From positions 1,556,501 to 1,620,500 of the forward strand of contig JARHVA010001471.1 in NCBI GenBank assembly GCA_037957365.1: a DNA stretch of 64,000 nucleotides, given 5' to 3'. Made by a program: the position numbers and the translations under genes. Below are positions 1 to 11,039 of this stretch, piece after piece; position 1 is the stretch's first letter, and each line of letters opens with the position of its first letter. The stretch comes from Torreya grandis. Its lineage: Eukaryota; Streptophyta; Pinopsida; Cupressales; Taxaceae. The notes below the pieces were generated by a model, which was not told the DNA's origin, did no database searches, and saw nothing but the letters and a program-made list of their open reading frames with translations.

Positions 1-148
1 TGTCTCTCAATCTGTCCATATCTACTCTTTCACATTAAATCTACCAAAACACTTACTAAAGTGTGGACCACACTGTCCAAGCTCTTTGGACTGTAGGATG
101 TGATGAGAGGACATGAGCTAGAAAATGAGCACATCAGATTGAGCCTAG

Positions 149-1810
149 ATGACTTCAACACACTTCAAAAAAATTACGAAGTTTAGAATTTTGAGATTGC
201 AGTTGAAAGTATGTGGAATTGATAAGAAAAACAAACAACTTGTTTTGTTTATACTCTCTAAACTGGGTCCTGAATATTTTATATTTGTGTCCACTTTTCA
301 TGCCATTAAGAGTGCTCTTGACACTGCATGAAAGATGCCTTCTTTAGATACCTTTATTTTCGACCTAATTTAGAAGCAAGATAAGTTGATACAGATGGGC
401 ATAGTGAAGTTATCTAAATCTCATATATTACTTACTGAGAAAGATAAGGCTTCTAATAGCAGAGAGAGAAAGTAGAGAAAGAAAAATGTTGAGAAAGGTG
501 AAAATCTTTCCACCTCCAAATCAATCAATGTGACCTCTTCTTCTAGTCATAAGCCTAAGAAAGATTGGATCAAATGTGGGCATTGCTCAGGTAAGCATGA
601 TGAGAGTAAATGTTTGAAGAAATAAATTGACCACCTTACTAGCCTTCTTATTCAGAACAACATAGGTATTCTAGATTTTATCAAACCATCTTCATCAACC
701 CATGAATCCACTAAGGCAAATGAATCTAGAAAAGAAAAGAAAAAACAGAATACAAGGGGAAACATAAGAGCAAAGTCTTAGTTATAGTTGTACTTCCAAC
801 TCCTCCTACATAGGTCATTGACTCTGGTGCTTCACATCACATGGCCTCTTCACAGATTGAGTTCAGTTCTTTGGAACTATGTGACATGTCCTCTATTTAA
901 GTGAGTGGTGAAACATTCAATAATGTTTTAAGTGTGCCCTCACTCTTGACTAATCTGATGTCAATCTACCAGATCACTCACCTTGATCCAAGCATGTGAG
1001 TTGAATTTACTTCAAATTTAGTGTACATCAGAGAGTTGCATAGTGATACTATTTTAGCTATGGAAATGCTCAATCATTAGACTCAGCTATATAGCTTCTC
1101 ACATTTTACTCCTGACTCTCCTTTAGATTTTTTAGATTCCTCTTTGAACTCCCTTGTACCTGATGACACTTCTGAGCCTGTGCATTCTTATGATATTGAC
1201 AACTCTTCTTCTATAGATGACTATAGCAATGAAATGGATACACCTCCACCATCTCCTTGTCACCTTCCAAATATTCAAGAGTTAGTTCTTGACCCACCTA
1301 CCTCTGGTCTACTTTTGACATTATAGGGTAATGGTCTACTGATCCAGGACACATCAGACATTAGGTAGTCTATTCTACAGTTATAGAGAATTTCATAGAC
1401 CTTCTTCACCTCTACTTCTATTGCACCATCTTGGCATAGAGTAGTTGGGCCACCTACCTCGTAGTATGAGGATCATTCCTTTCATAGGAATTATACCTTG
1501 GTTGAAGATCTATTAGGCACTTGGCAGACAAACTCATTGTTCTAGGGTAATCCACTCTTCACTACATCTACTTCTGATTCATAGTCACTTCCAAGCATTT
1601 CTCTAGGGGACACTGGATGGCTACAGTCAATTGTAGACCTTAGTGGGGCTTTATAACCTCTTCTTTTCTTTGCTCTCTTTTTGGGGAAGAGTTTTGTTCC
1701 TACAAAATTTCTCCTTTATCTCGATTTATGAGAGTTAAATTATACTTGGGTACCTCATCAAGCCTCATTACTGAGATCCAATTATTCTATCCACCTAACC
1801 TACGCTTCAG
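149..1810 (+). pseudogene. Ty1/copia gag-protease remnant
   Basis: A decayed copia polyprotein. The gag part (about 149-625) has the run of residues ending SKLGPEY that is typical of copia UBN2-type gag, then a zinc knuckle at 575-613 with spacing C-x2-C-x3-H-x4-C, which would bind the RNA genome. The aspartic protease follows, with the active-site motif DSGASHHMA beginning at 820, and a downstream stretch typical of copia (VPSLLTNLMS, IYQITH). Many in-frame stops break the frame. After the protease come acidic and Ser/Pro-rich residues (about 1144-1326). No integrase or reverse transcriptase is seen before the 3' LTR-like start at 1815, so the element was either internally deleted or a non-autonomous derivative. 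The 5' LTR lies outside the window. The copia assignment is firm; the exact ends are not. Confidence 0.75.
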
Positions 1811-1814
1811 GGGG

Positions 1815-1990
1815 TGTTAGTGTAGGCTTTTTCCACCTAATAGTTTTACGTACACCTCTTTTCAGCTTACTTAGGTTAGTTAATTAAGTCATTAGGGATC
1901 ATTTACTTTTAAGTGGGTCCTAATTATGAGTTAGGATTTTACCTTTTTGTTGACATAATCTCACCCTATATGTACTCTTTTTTTTTCTTA
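1815..1990 (+). repeat. start of a copia 3' LTR
   Basis: A purine run (CAGGGGG) directly precedes TGTTAGTGTAGG, the arrangement expected of a polypurine tract joined to the 5' edge of a 3' LTR. It closes the gag-protease remnant upstream. The partner LTR is outside the window, so the right edge cannot be fixed and 1990 is a guess. Confidence 0.5.
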
Positions 1991-2774
1991 AAGTGGTTAA
2001 TGCCTTAGAAATCCAGAGATTTTTTGATATTTTGTGAGTGCTTGACAACTAACAAAAAATGATGTCATGATGGTGACATTATTTCAGATATTTGTATAAT
2101 GTCATCATGATGAATTTATGAAGTTATAAAAAATATAAATTCAACAATTAATTAGCCATGGGTTTTTCACTTATGCATTTAATTGGGTTTAACCAATTAA
2201 GCAACCTTGATCAAGTTAAGTGGCATTTCTAAATTTTGACAAGTTGTACCTCACACATGGTCGAAAAGGTCAATTTGCTAGGTTGCAACTTGATTGAAGA
2301 TGAATTAGAGGAAGATAATGATTGCATACAGTGCATTGCTCTAGTTAGGAATACATTGACGTAATTTAGAAGATACACGTGATGTGTGTTAATGAATTAG
2401 AACATTATTGTGATTTCTAGACTTAACTTGCATTATTTGCAAGAAGTCACTCCAGTGTCCATTTAGACTCAAAAGTGGCCAAAAAAGAGTGTCCATAAAT
2501 ACAATATTAAATCAAATATGGATCACGTTACATATATTCAATTTTGGGAGTGAAAATAAATACCACATTAAATTAGATCTAAATAATTTTTTAAAACCAT
2601 AATAATAATGATGAAAATGCTGGTTTAGAAATGTACCTTAAATATTGTGATATCTAGAAATTGACATCGAATTTTGACAATGAAAATCAATGTTATGTGG
2701 TAAGACTACAAGAATATGAAAACTTGTGACAAAACTGTCCATTGAATGTTTCTGAAAAGTGATTAGTATATGAA
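1991..2774. other. no recognisable gene
   Basis: AT-rich sequence with no reading frame or repeat that I recognise. It may include the rest of the copia LTR. It ends where the homology shared by the two Penelope-like copies begins. Confidence 0.4.
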
Positions 2775-3339
2775 GATATCAAGATAAACTGTTTCTGCCA
2801 TTATCAGACTTACGGCGTGTGTACAGGCTGTTGTGGATCTAAAATGGTGAAAATGGTTGTTTACAGAAACATAAATTTGAACGATAAAAGAGAAATTAAT
2901 GGTGTGAATCAAACTTCTTCACAGAGAAATTAATAACCACTTAACAGAAAATTTATTCATACATGGAAAACATCGAATAGGAAACAAATATAAACATTCT
3001 ATTAAATTTTACTTCATAATTGCTCTAACATCATTTCCCAAGGCTATTTTCCCACAGGGGATGTTTATTGATGAGTAGAAAGGGGTAAAGCCGCCGCCTT
3101 TTCCTTTCTTCCGCCATTAGTAGAGGCGGCCTGCTCAGCCGTGGTGGAGCATTCAGTATCCCGCCCACTCATCCAAAAAAACATCACCGTTTACACCCTG
3201 TTACATGGTGCTCTCTTCTATGGCTGAGACTGCAGGCAACACAAGGAAGAGGGAAAATATGCACAGATATGAAACAGGAGTACGCTTCCCAGCCATATTG
3301 TTGGCCATGCTTTTTCCAGGTAGATAAGATTTTGGAGGG

Positions 3340-3348
3340 TATAAATAG
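3340..3348 (+). promoter_or_regulatory. TATA-box-like motif in Penelope tail
   Basis: A TATAAATAG stretch lies in a GC-richer context, downstream of GCCGCC-type runs near 3090-3130. The same context is kept in copy 2 up to 25444, where copia A inserted right after TATAAAT. It resembles a plant core promoter on the plus strand, opposite to the element's coding strand. Function is not shown. Confidence 0.3.
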
Positions 3349-3855
3349 ATGAAATGTTTGAGGTGGAGTATAAATCAAGTTTAGTGGGAGTCGCAGCTGG
3401 CGGGCCAAATGTGACTGTACAGTCCACCATGAGAGAGGATCGAGCATAATGTGTAATGTGAACATTGAATGTGTATAAGAGCTTATCCACAGTAAATAGA
3501 CATTAAATTATTGATTAGCATTCAAGTAGACGCGTTTCTTGGCCGTTTTTCTTGATCAGGAATTATATTTCGAATGTTTTAACACAAGCGTACCCTCTTT
3601 TAAAAAGTAAAAAGCAATTTGCATTATTCAGTGGAGAATCATCTGATTTTGATGTATGGAATTCTGGCCATCAGTTTTTACTTGAAACTAAGTCCAATGT
3701 ATCTGGTATTATGTGTATCTACCCTGAAGGAGGTGGTGAAAAAGATAAATAATTTGAGGGTTGAAGTATCAAAGTTTTTCTTAAATAATGAATAAAATAA
3801 ATATAAAATGGTAAAATATGATATGTTCATATTAACAAAAATAGATACTGGTTAA

Positions 3856-4128
3856 TTATTGGTCTCTTTTCAATTTTAATTGTTGTTCGAATTTTCCTTC
3901 TCTAATTAATTTTGCCTTGTCTAAAAACATATGGTGTTTCGTAAAATCGGAGTGCTCTGTTAATGCGGAAATATTATGCTGAGAGCCATGTAGATCTCTA
4001 GCGTGCTTTCTAATTCTGATTTGGAGAGATCTCCATGTCTCGCCAATATAAGTTTCATTGCAAGAACAAGGATTGATGTAGACACATTTTTTGTGTTTCG
4101 GGGCATAAAGGATCTTTAGTAAAATCAA
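3856..4128 (-). pseudogene. GIY-YIG endonuclease domain of Penelope-like element
   Basis: A 90-residue open stretch carrying the GIY-YIG nuclease core in its Penelope form. Residues 15-18 (CVYI) take the GIY position and residues 27-29 (YIG) the second motif, followed by Arg38 and His42 at the usual catalytic spacing. Two cysteines between the halves (PCSC, 20-23) match the Cys-containing linker of Penelope endonucleases. A later REGKFEQQ stretch fits the C-terminal part that carries the acidic residue. The domain nicks the target to prime reverse transcription. It remains open although the upstream reverse transcriptase has many stops. Copy 2 has lost this whole domain. Assignment is by motif reading only. 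Confidence 0.75.
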
Positions 4129-4393
4129 GTGACGTATGGAGCGTGCTATGAGGTTTCAAAGGCAGTTTGTATACTCACTTTTTTTACAATTCTAGTTACC
4201 TTCTCTGAGATTCTTTTTATGTAGGAGACGGTGATCGTAGTTGTTCTCGAGTTATCATTTGAAGCTATGTGTCTATGAACTAGCTCTATGGAAGGCTCTT
4301 AACCATTTTTCATCAAGACCTCTAGGAGGTACTCTTTTTCATTTATGAAATGTTTCCGGTCTAACACTCTAATAGCCCTTGATGTAAAGGAAT

Positions 4394-5470
4394 TTAGGAC
4401 GAACACTTTATGTCATGGGTGATGGTGAGGCTCAATTTGTAGGTAAAAATATGTAGGAGTTTTCTTTCTATAAACTCCATGAGATAAAGTGTCATCCGGT
4501 TTCTTTCAGATAAGGACATCAAGGAAAGGTAGGTTGTTATCTTCTTCTCTCTCCATAGTGAACTGAATTTGGTCCATTTTTCCATTTAAATAGACAAGGA
4601 ATTTATCAAGTTTATCAACACCATGGTGCTCTTTGGTGTTGGTATCATCTAAAAATCTACCCCACAACTTGAGTTTCAATGGATAGGATTCTAAAGCTTC
4701 TGACTGTATATGTTCTATAAATAAATTTGCAACAATGGGCAATAATGATGATCACATTACCACAATGTACGTTTTCTCGTAAATATCCCCTTTGAACATA
4801 AACATAATTCCACTAAATTTGTTGTTTGGGAGTCTGTAATGTGGCATTTAACATTCATAGTTTTATCCAAATGTATTTTTTCTATATAATGATATCACAT
4901 CAAAGATTACCAAAATATCATTATAATTAAACCTTTGGTCCTTGATTTTACAAACAAAGTGTTCCATATTTAAAATGAAAAAAATGTGTTACCTACCAAG
5001 TGTTTCAATTTCCTGGATTAAAACTTTGCAAGAGGATAAGTGGGAGATTTTCTTGTATTGACAATATGTCTAGGAGGAGCACCATCTTCGTGAATTTTTA
5101 GTGCCTCATAAGTCCTAGGGATAGTAAGTGAATGAGGAATTAACCTCCGTTTTTCACTGTCACTAAAAGATGAGCTTTTAATAGCTTTGGTCACTGTGTT
5201 AACCACTTTATTCAAAGGATTCATAATGAGTTTTTTATAGCTCCCACTTGAATTCAAATGATCAAGAATTTTTGCATCATAATCTTTTCTATTTAAGAGA
5301 ATTATTATGTTGCCCTTGTATGCTTTAAGAATGATCACATTTTCTATTTTTTTAAGACTATCTAGGGCATCTTTTTAAAGATTTGTAATTTTTTTATTTG
5401 GTGGGTGAGCATTCTTTAAAGCAAGGGAACATTCAACCCGTAACTTTTCAACAACATCTATTCAAATTCC
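4394..5470 (-). pseudogene. Penelope-type reverse transcriptase, decayed
   Basis: Reading on the minus strand, an N-terminal block (about 5470-5018) has KAYKGN in place of the usual KADKGN motif, a YEALKIHEDG block matching the LPKIHK motif, and SPTYPLAKF, all diagnostic of Penelope reverse transcriptases. After several stops and a frameshift the palm resumes at 4742 with PIVANLFIEHIQ, then the catalytic motif C as WGRFLDDT (about 4641-4664) and the IQFTMEREEDNNLPFLD block. Both aspartates survive. The C-terminal thumb region continues in shifted frames to about 4394 and leads into the endonuclease. It copied element RNA at the nicked target. It is clearly non-functional now. Confidence 0.75.
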
Positions 5471-5490
5471 TCACACTGGAAGAACTTGTA

Positions 5491-5889
5491 AAATAAGCTT
5501 TGCTAGGGTTTTATGTCGACCTTACTTTTTTTTTGGCTTTCCCTGCATTCCACACCATGTCTATGGGAATATCAAAGCTAGTTGTGTATGTATTATATCC
5601 GGTGCACTACCCTTTGGGAAGTCATTTACTATATAATGGCCTCCACTCTCTCTATTAAAACTATTGTTGCAAACAATGAGAAAGATGACACCCAAGCAAG
5701 CAAGGAAATTTGTGATGAAAGTCTATAATGAGGTATAACTTCTGACTCTCTCTCTCTCAGCATGATGTTTGCTTATAGCTTGATGCCATAGACAATGTTT
5801 GTAAATGCTATGAAAAATATTCTCTTTTTGCTTACTTTGTTGGTTGCACACCCTCGGATGAGTCCCTCAATACCTGGTTTTGACACCAA
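5491..5889. other. no recognisable gene
   Basis: A spacer between the Penelope-like element and the LINE remnant. It may hold the eroded 5' end of either. No frame or repeat could be assigned. Confidence 0.4.
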
Positions 5890-6400
5890 AGTTAGTACTC
5901 AGGTGTCCATGTCATTGGAATTTAAAACCTTACAAAGGAGTTTTTAATTGTCTCCTTTAAGGATCCATCCCAAGTCTAAGATCTATTAGCTAAATCAAGT
6001 TGTTGGTTCCTGAGGAACACCCCTTTGATTTTCCCCCATGGATCCATGACTTTAAGGTCACTGACCAGGCTTCCCTATGGGTGCTAATATGGATTGAACT
6101 CTTTGGCTTCCCACTTCCTTTATGGACCTTTCTTGAGGAGATTATCAAGCCCATCGGGCATGTTTTATCTCATGAGCTATCTAAGTCTATTCAACATGCC
6201 CCAATGAGTGGGTATGCATGGAAGTTGACATGACCAAGGATTTAAAGGATTTTATTGATATTCAAGTTGACATTGAGCATTGGGCATAAAAAATTGTTTA
6301 CTTCAACCTCCTTGACACTTTTTACTGTTATCAGTCTCCTGACCTTTGAAACAAAGACTAGCTCATGGGTTGGTTGAAACCCTCAACTGAACAATCCAAT
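5890..6400 (+). pseudogene. plant LINE ORF1 (DUF4283-like) remnant
   Basis: Pieces in two frames match the RNA-binding ORF1 of plant L1-type LINEs. FLIVSFKDPSQV and LLAKSSCWF lead into a PPWIHDF block, then a WVLIWIELFGFPLPLW segment equivalent to the WVRIPGLPLEYW motif of DUF4283 proteins, then IIKPIGHVL. After a frameshift near 6200 it continues as VCMEVDMTKDLKDFID. At least one frameshift and one stop are present, and no zinc knuckle is seen. The family match is by remembered consensus. Confidence 0.6.
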
Positions 6401-6824
6401 TTGAGAAGCCCAAGGTGGTTGAAAAATAATTTTTGGATGACAGTTACCAACATAAATTCATTGGTTGGTAGCAAAGCTACCCATCTAGTTGCTTATTCTC
6501 TATGACAAAACCCTCTCCTAAGGCACATAAAGTCACTCCCCAACCCAAGCATCTTAATTTTTTAGCAACCCCATATATCCATGTTTCATAAGTTTTTAGC
6601 CTCAAGTGAGCTATTCTCCCATTCAAACATCCTCTACAAGTGATCTAATATCTATGTGGTCTCATATCCCACCTCGTGGGGGTGGCAACTCTTCCCAAGA
6701 GGACAAGTAGGCTAATCACAACTCCATTTCACTTGGAGATTTTTTTTCCAAACCAGTGCAATAGTTTTACAACTCATAACATATTGAAGATGGTCAAAGG
6801 AGTTTCTTATGGATGATATTTCCC

Positions 6825-7560
6825 AGTGAATGTCTTATCTTGGAATGTTTGATGTCTCATAGAATCCTCTCATAAATTCTATGTGCAAACTATTTATCAA
6901 CAATCATGATCTTTAGCTTTTATTTGTTTGTAAGAAATTAAAATTTTAATGTTTTTTCTACAAACTGCTTTGAAATGCATCTATTCTGATGTTACTCAAT
7001 TCTTCAACTGAGATGATAATGAATGTGGTTGCGCTAGTATCTTGGTTTCCCAAAAAAATCTTCCTTAATCGTTAACATGAGGGGTGATCCATCACACTAG
7101 GCTATGTGGATTCTCCTTGATGTTAATGGGCATTCATTAGGGATTATCAAACATCTACACCCCTAATGATTGTCCTAACAAATTAACTTTCTTTCAATAT
7201 TTGGTTGATAACCTACCACTCACCACATGGCTTTTTGTGCGAATATTTTAATATGATGGAGAGTCCCAAGGCCAAGGTTTGTGCCTTGTCGATACTATGG
7301 TTTTGAAATAATGTGAAACATGTTATTAATTTTTTGACCCTCTAATCTAATGTCACAAAATAAATTACACTATGTGGTTTACGTGGTCCAACTACCACAT
7401 TAGTGATGATAGCATCCTCAATATACTAGATCACTATATGTTATCAAAGTAAATGTCTTATCTTTTGTCAATTCTAATGGATAATATGTCATCATGCACT
7501 CTGAATATGTTCTCTCAGACCACAATCCCATCACTTGTAGAGTGGAGTGGAGTTGTAGAT
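6825..7560 (+). pseudogene. LINE ORF2 AP-endonuclease domain, decayed
   Basis: SWNV near 6836 is the first motif of the LINE apurinic/apyrimidinic-type endonuclease, followed by a degenerate EIK at the LQEVK position. An IYTPND stretch sits at the usual Y-N/S position. Near 7390 comes WSNYHISDDSILNILD, the WSN...LDR motif. The hallmark LSDHNPITC (about 7504-7535) closes the domain, with the catalytic His of the SDH motif kept. Many stops interrupt the frame. This nuclease nicks target DNA for LINE insertion. The reverse transcriptase that should follow is missing: within about 50 bases the sequence passes to the C-terminal zf-RVT block. Confidence 0.65.
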
Positions 7561-7609
7561 ACTAAAATCTGATATTTGTAGTACTTCAATCTTGTATACT
7601 TGGAAAATC

Positions 7610-7760
7610 ACATCAGACATGTGGGAGATCGGCTCAAGCATCTGGGTGTGCCTAACCCCATTTGCTTAGTTTGTCAGCACCTAGAGATTGTTAAGCACCT
7701 TTTTTGGTTTTTCCCTCGCACACAATCTATGTGGCGTTGGATATATTCTCTTTTTTAGCC
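7610..7760 (+). pseudogene. LINE ORF2 C-terminal zf-RVT block
   Basis: The run RLKHLGVPNPICLVCQ, then EIVKHLFWFF and MWRWIY, follows the zf-RVT pattern (Cys-x2-Cys, Glu...His-Leu-Phe, Trp) found after the reverse transcriptase in plant LINEs. It sits about 50 bases after the endonuclease domain, so a large internal deletion removed the polymerase. The 8-19 kb LTR element is inserted about 200 bases further on. Confidence 0.6.
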
Positions 7761-7968
7761 ATTTTGACCTGAATTCTTCATGTGGAAGATGGCTCTCTTG
7801 GGGGACTCAACTCTATTGCCTGTAAAATATAATCATTTTTGGCAGATCTTTCACACTAACATTTTTTTTCAAATATGAAAAGATAGAAATTATATTTGCT
7901 TTAATCATTAAGAGTTGAAATGTAGTTTTTCTATTACAAACAAAATTATTGTTCCATCTAATGTTATT

Positions 7969-9117
7969 TGTTTTATTATTTTTGGTAATCTAGTGTTTAG
8001 ATCCTAAATAATAAGGGTCTGGAATAATAGGAAAAATATATCTTAATATGAAAAAATATAGATTTTAACAAGTAATTATGCAAGAAAAATATAAATAAAC
8101 TTTGTTGGTTTCAGACTGAAATAAATGACTTTGAGGCTAAAATTTGAATAATAGGACTGAGACACTATTAGGAATCTGAATTTGGGTTCCATTTTTTGAT
8201 TGGATGGGAGCACTGAAAACAAGACACCTTGGTTTTTGATGCTATATTCCTTCTTGGCATTGTTGTCCTAAGGATCTAATCTTTCCAAGTTTTTTTTGCT
8301 TGGTCAATGTGAACCTGTGTACCAAATTTCAGGGGTTGGAAGTCATCAAAGCTTGTTGGAGGTCTATTTCAATCTTCAATATCTATATTCATCTACACAC
8401 ATGCAAACAATAAATACATCAAAATTAAAAGGGGTAAAAACTAGGTTAGGGGAAGAATGATCACATGATCTAGAACCCTTGTTGTTTTGATCATTGCCTA
8501 CATTAACCCTTAAGCTAGGGTCTTAGATCAAATGTAGTTCTCCCTTAGGGAACATGCATAATCAACATGCATGATATATGTAGGAATGAATTTCACCTAT
8601 GCCCTTCTTTGATCAAGCATGCAAGTCTATGTGTGATTCAGAGAAGCTGAGCTATACTATTAACTAATTTTTATTATGTCTAATGTGCCAAAGTAGTAAG
8701 TGTTACATATAAAATGCCTTGTGTAGTCTTTTATATAGGAGACTCATTATTTTGAATTTGGGAGCTTTATTTGGATTTGACTGACATTGAAAAACTTAGG
8801 AATGAAGTAAAAAAAGGGGCAAGACTCATCTTTTAGGAGAAACTAACCATTAGAATCAAATTTACACTTAGACAATAACATCAAAAACTAGACACCCTCG
8901 GTTTCAACGATGTAGTCCTATTTGGGTGCTATTGTCTAGAGGGTTTGGGACCTAGGGGGATGGAATAAGCATGGAAAGAGTAACCTGGGTCAGTAAGGAT
9001 TAAGTTTTGAAAGATATGAATGACTGGCAATGGTCAAAAAGGTGTCTAGGGTATAAAATAAGACCAAGGCAAATCAGACATGATGTGTGGTTGCTTGACC
9101 AATTTAGGGTGTATACA
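7969..9117 (-). repeat. 3' LTR of the 8-19 kb element
   Basis: About 1.15 kb, aligned along its length with 17552-18772. On the element strand it starts TGTATACACC and ends ...AATAATAAAACA. The right copy contains about 70 bases near 18660-18730 that are absent here. Confidence 0.85.
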
Positions 9118-9268
9118 TTTTCCCCCCTTTTAATCTAGTGATACAATGAAATGAAGTACTAGAGTAAAAGTAAGAAAGAAGATGCGTACCTAAACTTACC
9201 TATGTGGAGATAAGTGTGCTGAAAAATGATCCAACTTCTTGGCTAGGGAAGTGGATAGGAAACTAAAT

Positions 9269-9440
9269 AGTGCTTGGAGAAAGAAGGAATCCATGAAATA
9301 GATATCCCCTGTACTAATTCTAGATAATTCTTGGAGAAAGAAGGAATCATTGAGATGGATACCCCTTGTAATGAATCTAAATAGTGCTTGGAAAAATAAG
9401 AAATCCTTGAGATGGATGCCCCCTGTACTGAATTTGAATG
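9269..9440. repeat. 57-bp tandem repeat, 3 units
   Basis: Three units start at 9271, 9328 and 9385, each opening with TTGGAGAAAGAAGG or a variant. The 57-bp period equals 19 codons, so the minus strand reads as a repeated 19-residue peptide. A looser second copy of the following segment recurs near 9570-9650. It lies in the 3' untranslated part of the element. Confidence 0.7.
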
Positions 9441-10140
9441 AGAAATGAGAAATGCTCAGAGGCCCAAAACTAATGTCTGCCTCCTGTGCCACATGAACTC
9501 ATGTAATCTGGAATGTATGTATAGAATATGTATGCTATGAAGAGCCAGATCTATCATGCCCCCACTCTAAATAAAATGAACTAGAAATGAGAAGTGCTTG
9601 AAGGTCTAAAACCAATGTCTACCCTCTGTCCCACACAAACTCCTGGGTCTGAGTAATGTTATGAACCAACCACTACAAATGATCATACGGTCCAACTTGG
9701 TGACAACCTAGGTATGCCTAGGTGTAATCTAAAAACTTTGGAAAATGTGTAAGAATAAAACGGCATGTCTTTCCATTCCAATCTGTATAATCCTGGTTAC
9801 TAAAAAACATGATCATTGGTGTCATGCCCCCCAAATATGGTATGTGAGTAATGCATCTAGATAATCTATAAATCTATATAACCACATGTGTCACGATCTA
9901 TCGTGCCATTTCCCATGTGCAAAAATGGAGATCAAAATAATATGCTCTTTACTATGCCTATAATTTGCTATCTAGTCCTATAACTGTGCCATGTTGTATG
10001 AAGCTATATGTATGAGATGTGTAGTAATGTACATGCCCCCAAATCTGGTATCTGAGTCTAAGTCTATATTGAAGTCATTGTAAGTCTATAAAATTTGAAC
10101 CACTGTAATTGAATAGTTTGTGTATCTATAAATTGATAGT

Positions 10141-10390
10141 ATATCCCTCTAGATGTCTTAGTGATGCTGAGTGACCCACATAAACTAAATCACTATATAA
10201 TCTTGGACAATCTAAGATGAATGATTCTAAGTGACCCATATAGTCTGAACCATTATATAATCTTGACCAATCTATACTGAGTAATGCTGATAATCTAGAT
10301 TTTGGAGGTGTAAAGACCATGTTGAATGACCCATTATAGTTCGAATCACTGTATGTTTTGATTGATCTGAGCTGAATCTGATAATCTGAC
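10141..10390. repeat. 60-bp degenerate tandem repeat
   Basis: Units with a 60-bp period: the GTGACCCA core recurs at 10171 and 10231, and further diverged copies follow at about 10290 and 10330. Shared words include ATATAATCTTG and GACCAATCTA. The repeat lies in the 3' noncoding part of the element. Confidence 0.6.
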
Positions 10391-11039
10391 TATTGGAGGT
10401 GTGATAATCAAGGTGTATTTACCTATAGGAGTGGATAAGGATACTAGGTAATATATATAGATAGTATGAATGATGCACCCCTTTTGGGAAGAGGGATAAG
10501 ATTTGTGATAGAGGAGGTTGAGCCAAAAGTGAAGACTAGTAGTGTATGAGTAGGAACTAGGTTAGTATGTATTGAATAGATCAAAAGTCTATTGTTTGAT
10601 TGGTGAGATTTTAACTATGGGGATTGGAATGTGTCTTTGATTGGTTATGATCAAATTTTGTATCTGGGTATAGTAAATATATAGAAATGTTCATGTCATG
10701 GTAGGAAAATGAGGTAGTAATGGATCGAATGGATTGAAAAGTTGATTGATCGATTAAGTTAGGTTGTTTGAATGTTTTGATTAGTAAGTACCAATTTGTA
10801 TATCAAGGTAAAAAAGAGGTATAAGGATGTGTTTATTCCATAGTATGAAAATGATTTAGCAAAAGATAAAGGTTTGTATGATGTTGAAGTTATCATTTTC
10901 ACGATTCCACTAAATCAAATGGTTTGTAAAACAGAGCCACGGGGCTCTAGTTATGGACAAAATAGTGTTTTACTTTTGAATAGAAAAGCTGGTTGATATA
11001 GAAATTTTGATTTGATTTTGGGTTCATTTATGCAATGAC

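Larger units (their letters stand above)
2775..5490 (-). mobile_element. Penelope-like retroelement, copy 1 (with GIY-YIG)
   Basis: A minus-strand Penelope-like element. Reading down from about 5490 it shows an N-terminal region, reverse transcriptase blocks (about 5470-4394), a GIY-YIG endonuclease (4128-3856) and a roughly 1.1 kb tail to 2775. The tail is assigned to the element because copy 2 (24877-49505) shares the sequence from exactly this point and in the same order, while the flanks beyond 2775 and 24877 differ. A shared 3' end with a truncated 5' end in copy 2 is what target-primed reverse transcription produces. Elements of this kind use the GIY-YIG nuclease to nick target DNA. Stops and frameshifts make this copy inactive. 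An alternative is that the tail is older host sequence duplicated together with the element. Confidence 0.75.

Noticed and set aside
3184..3490. Two overlapping minus-strand frames as a small gene in the Penelope tail
   Set aside because: In copy 2 the differences are mostly amino-acid changing and the frames are not kept, so no coding constraint is visible.
3552..3752. 66-codon plus-strand frame
   Set aside because: It lies mostly in the 474-base stretch lost from copy 2, has no recognisable motif and is opposite to the element's coding strand.
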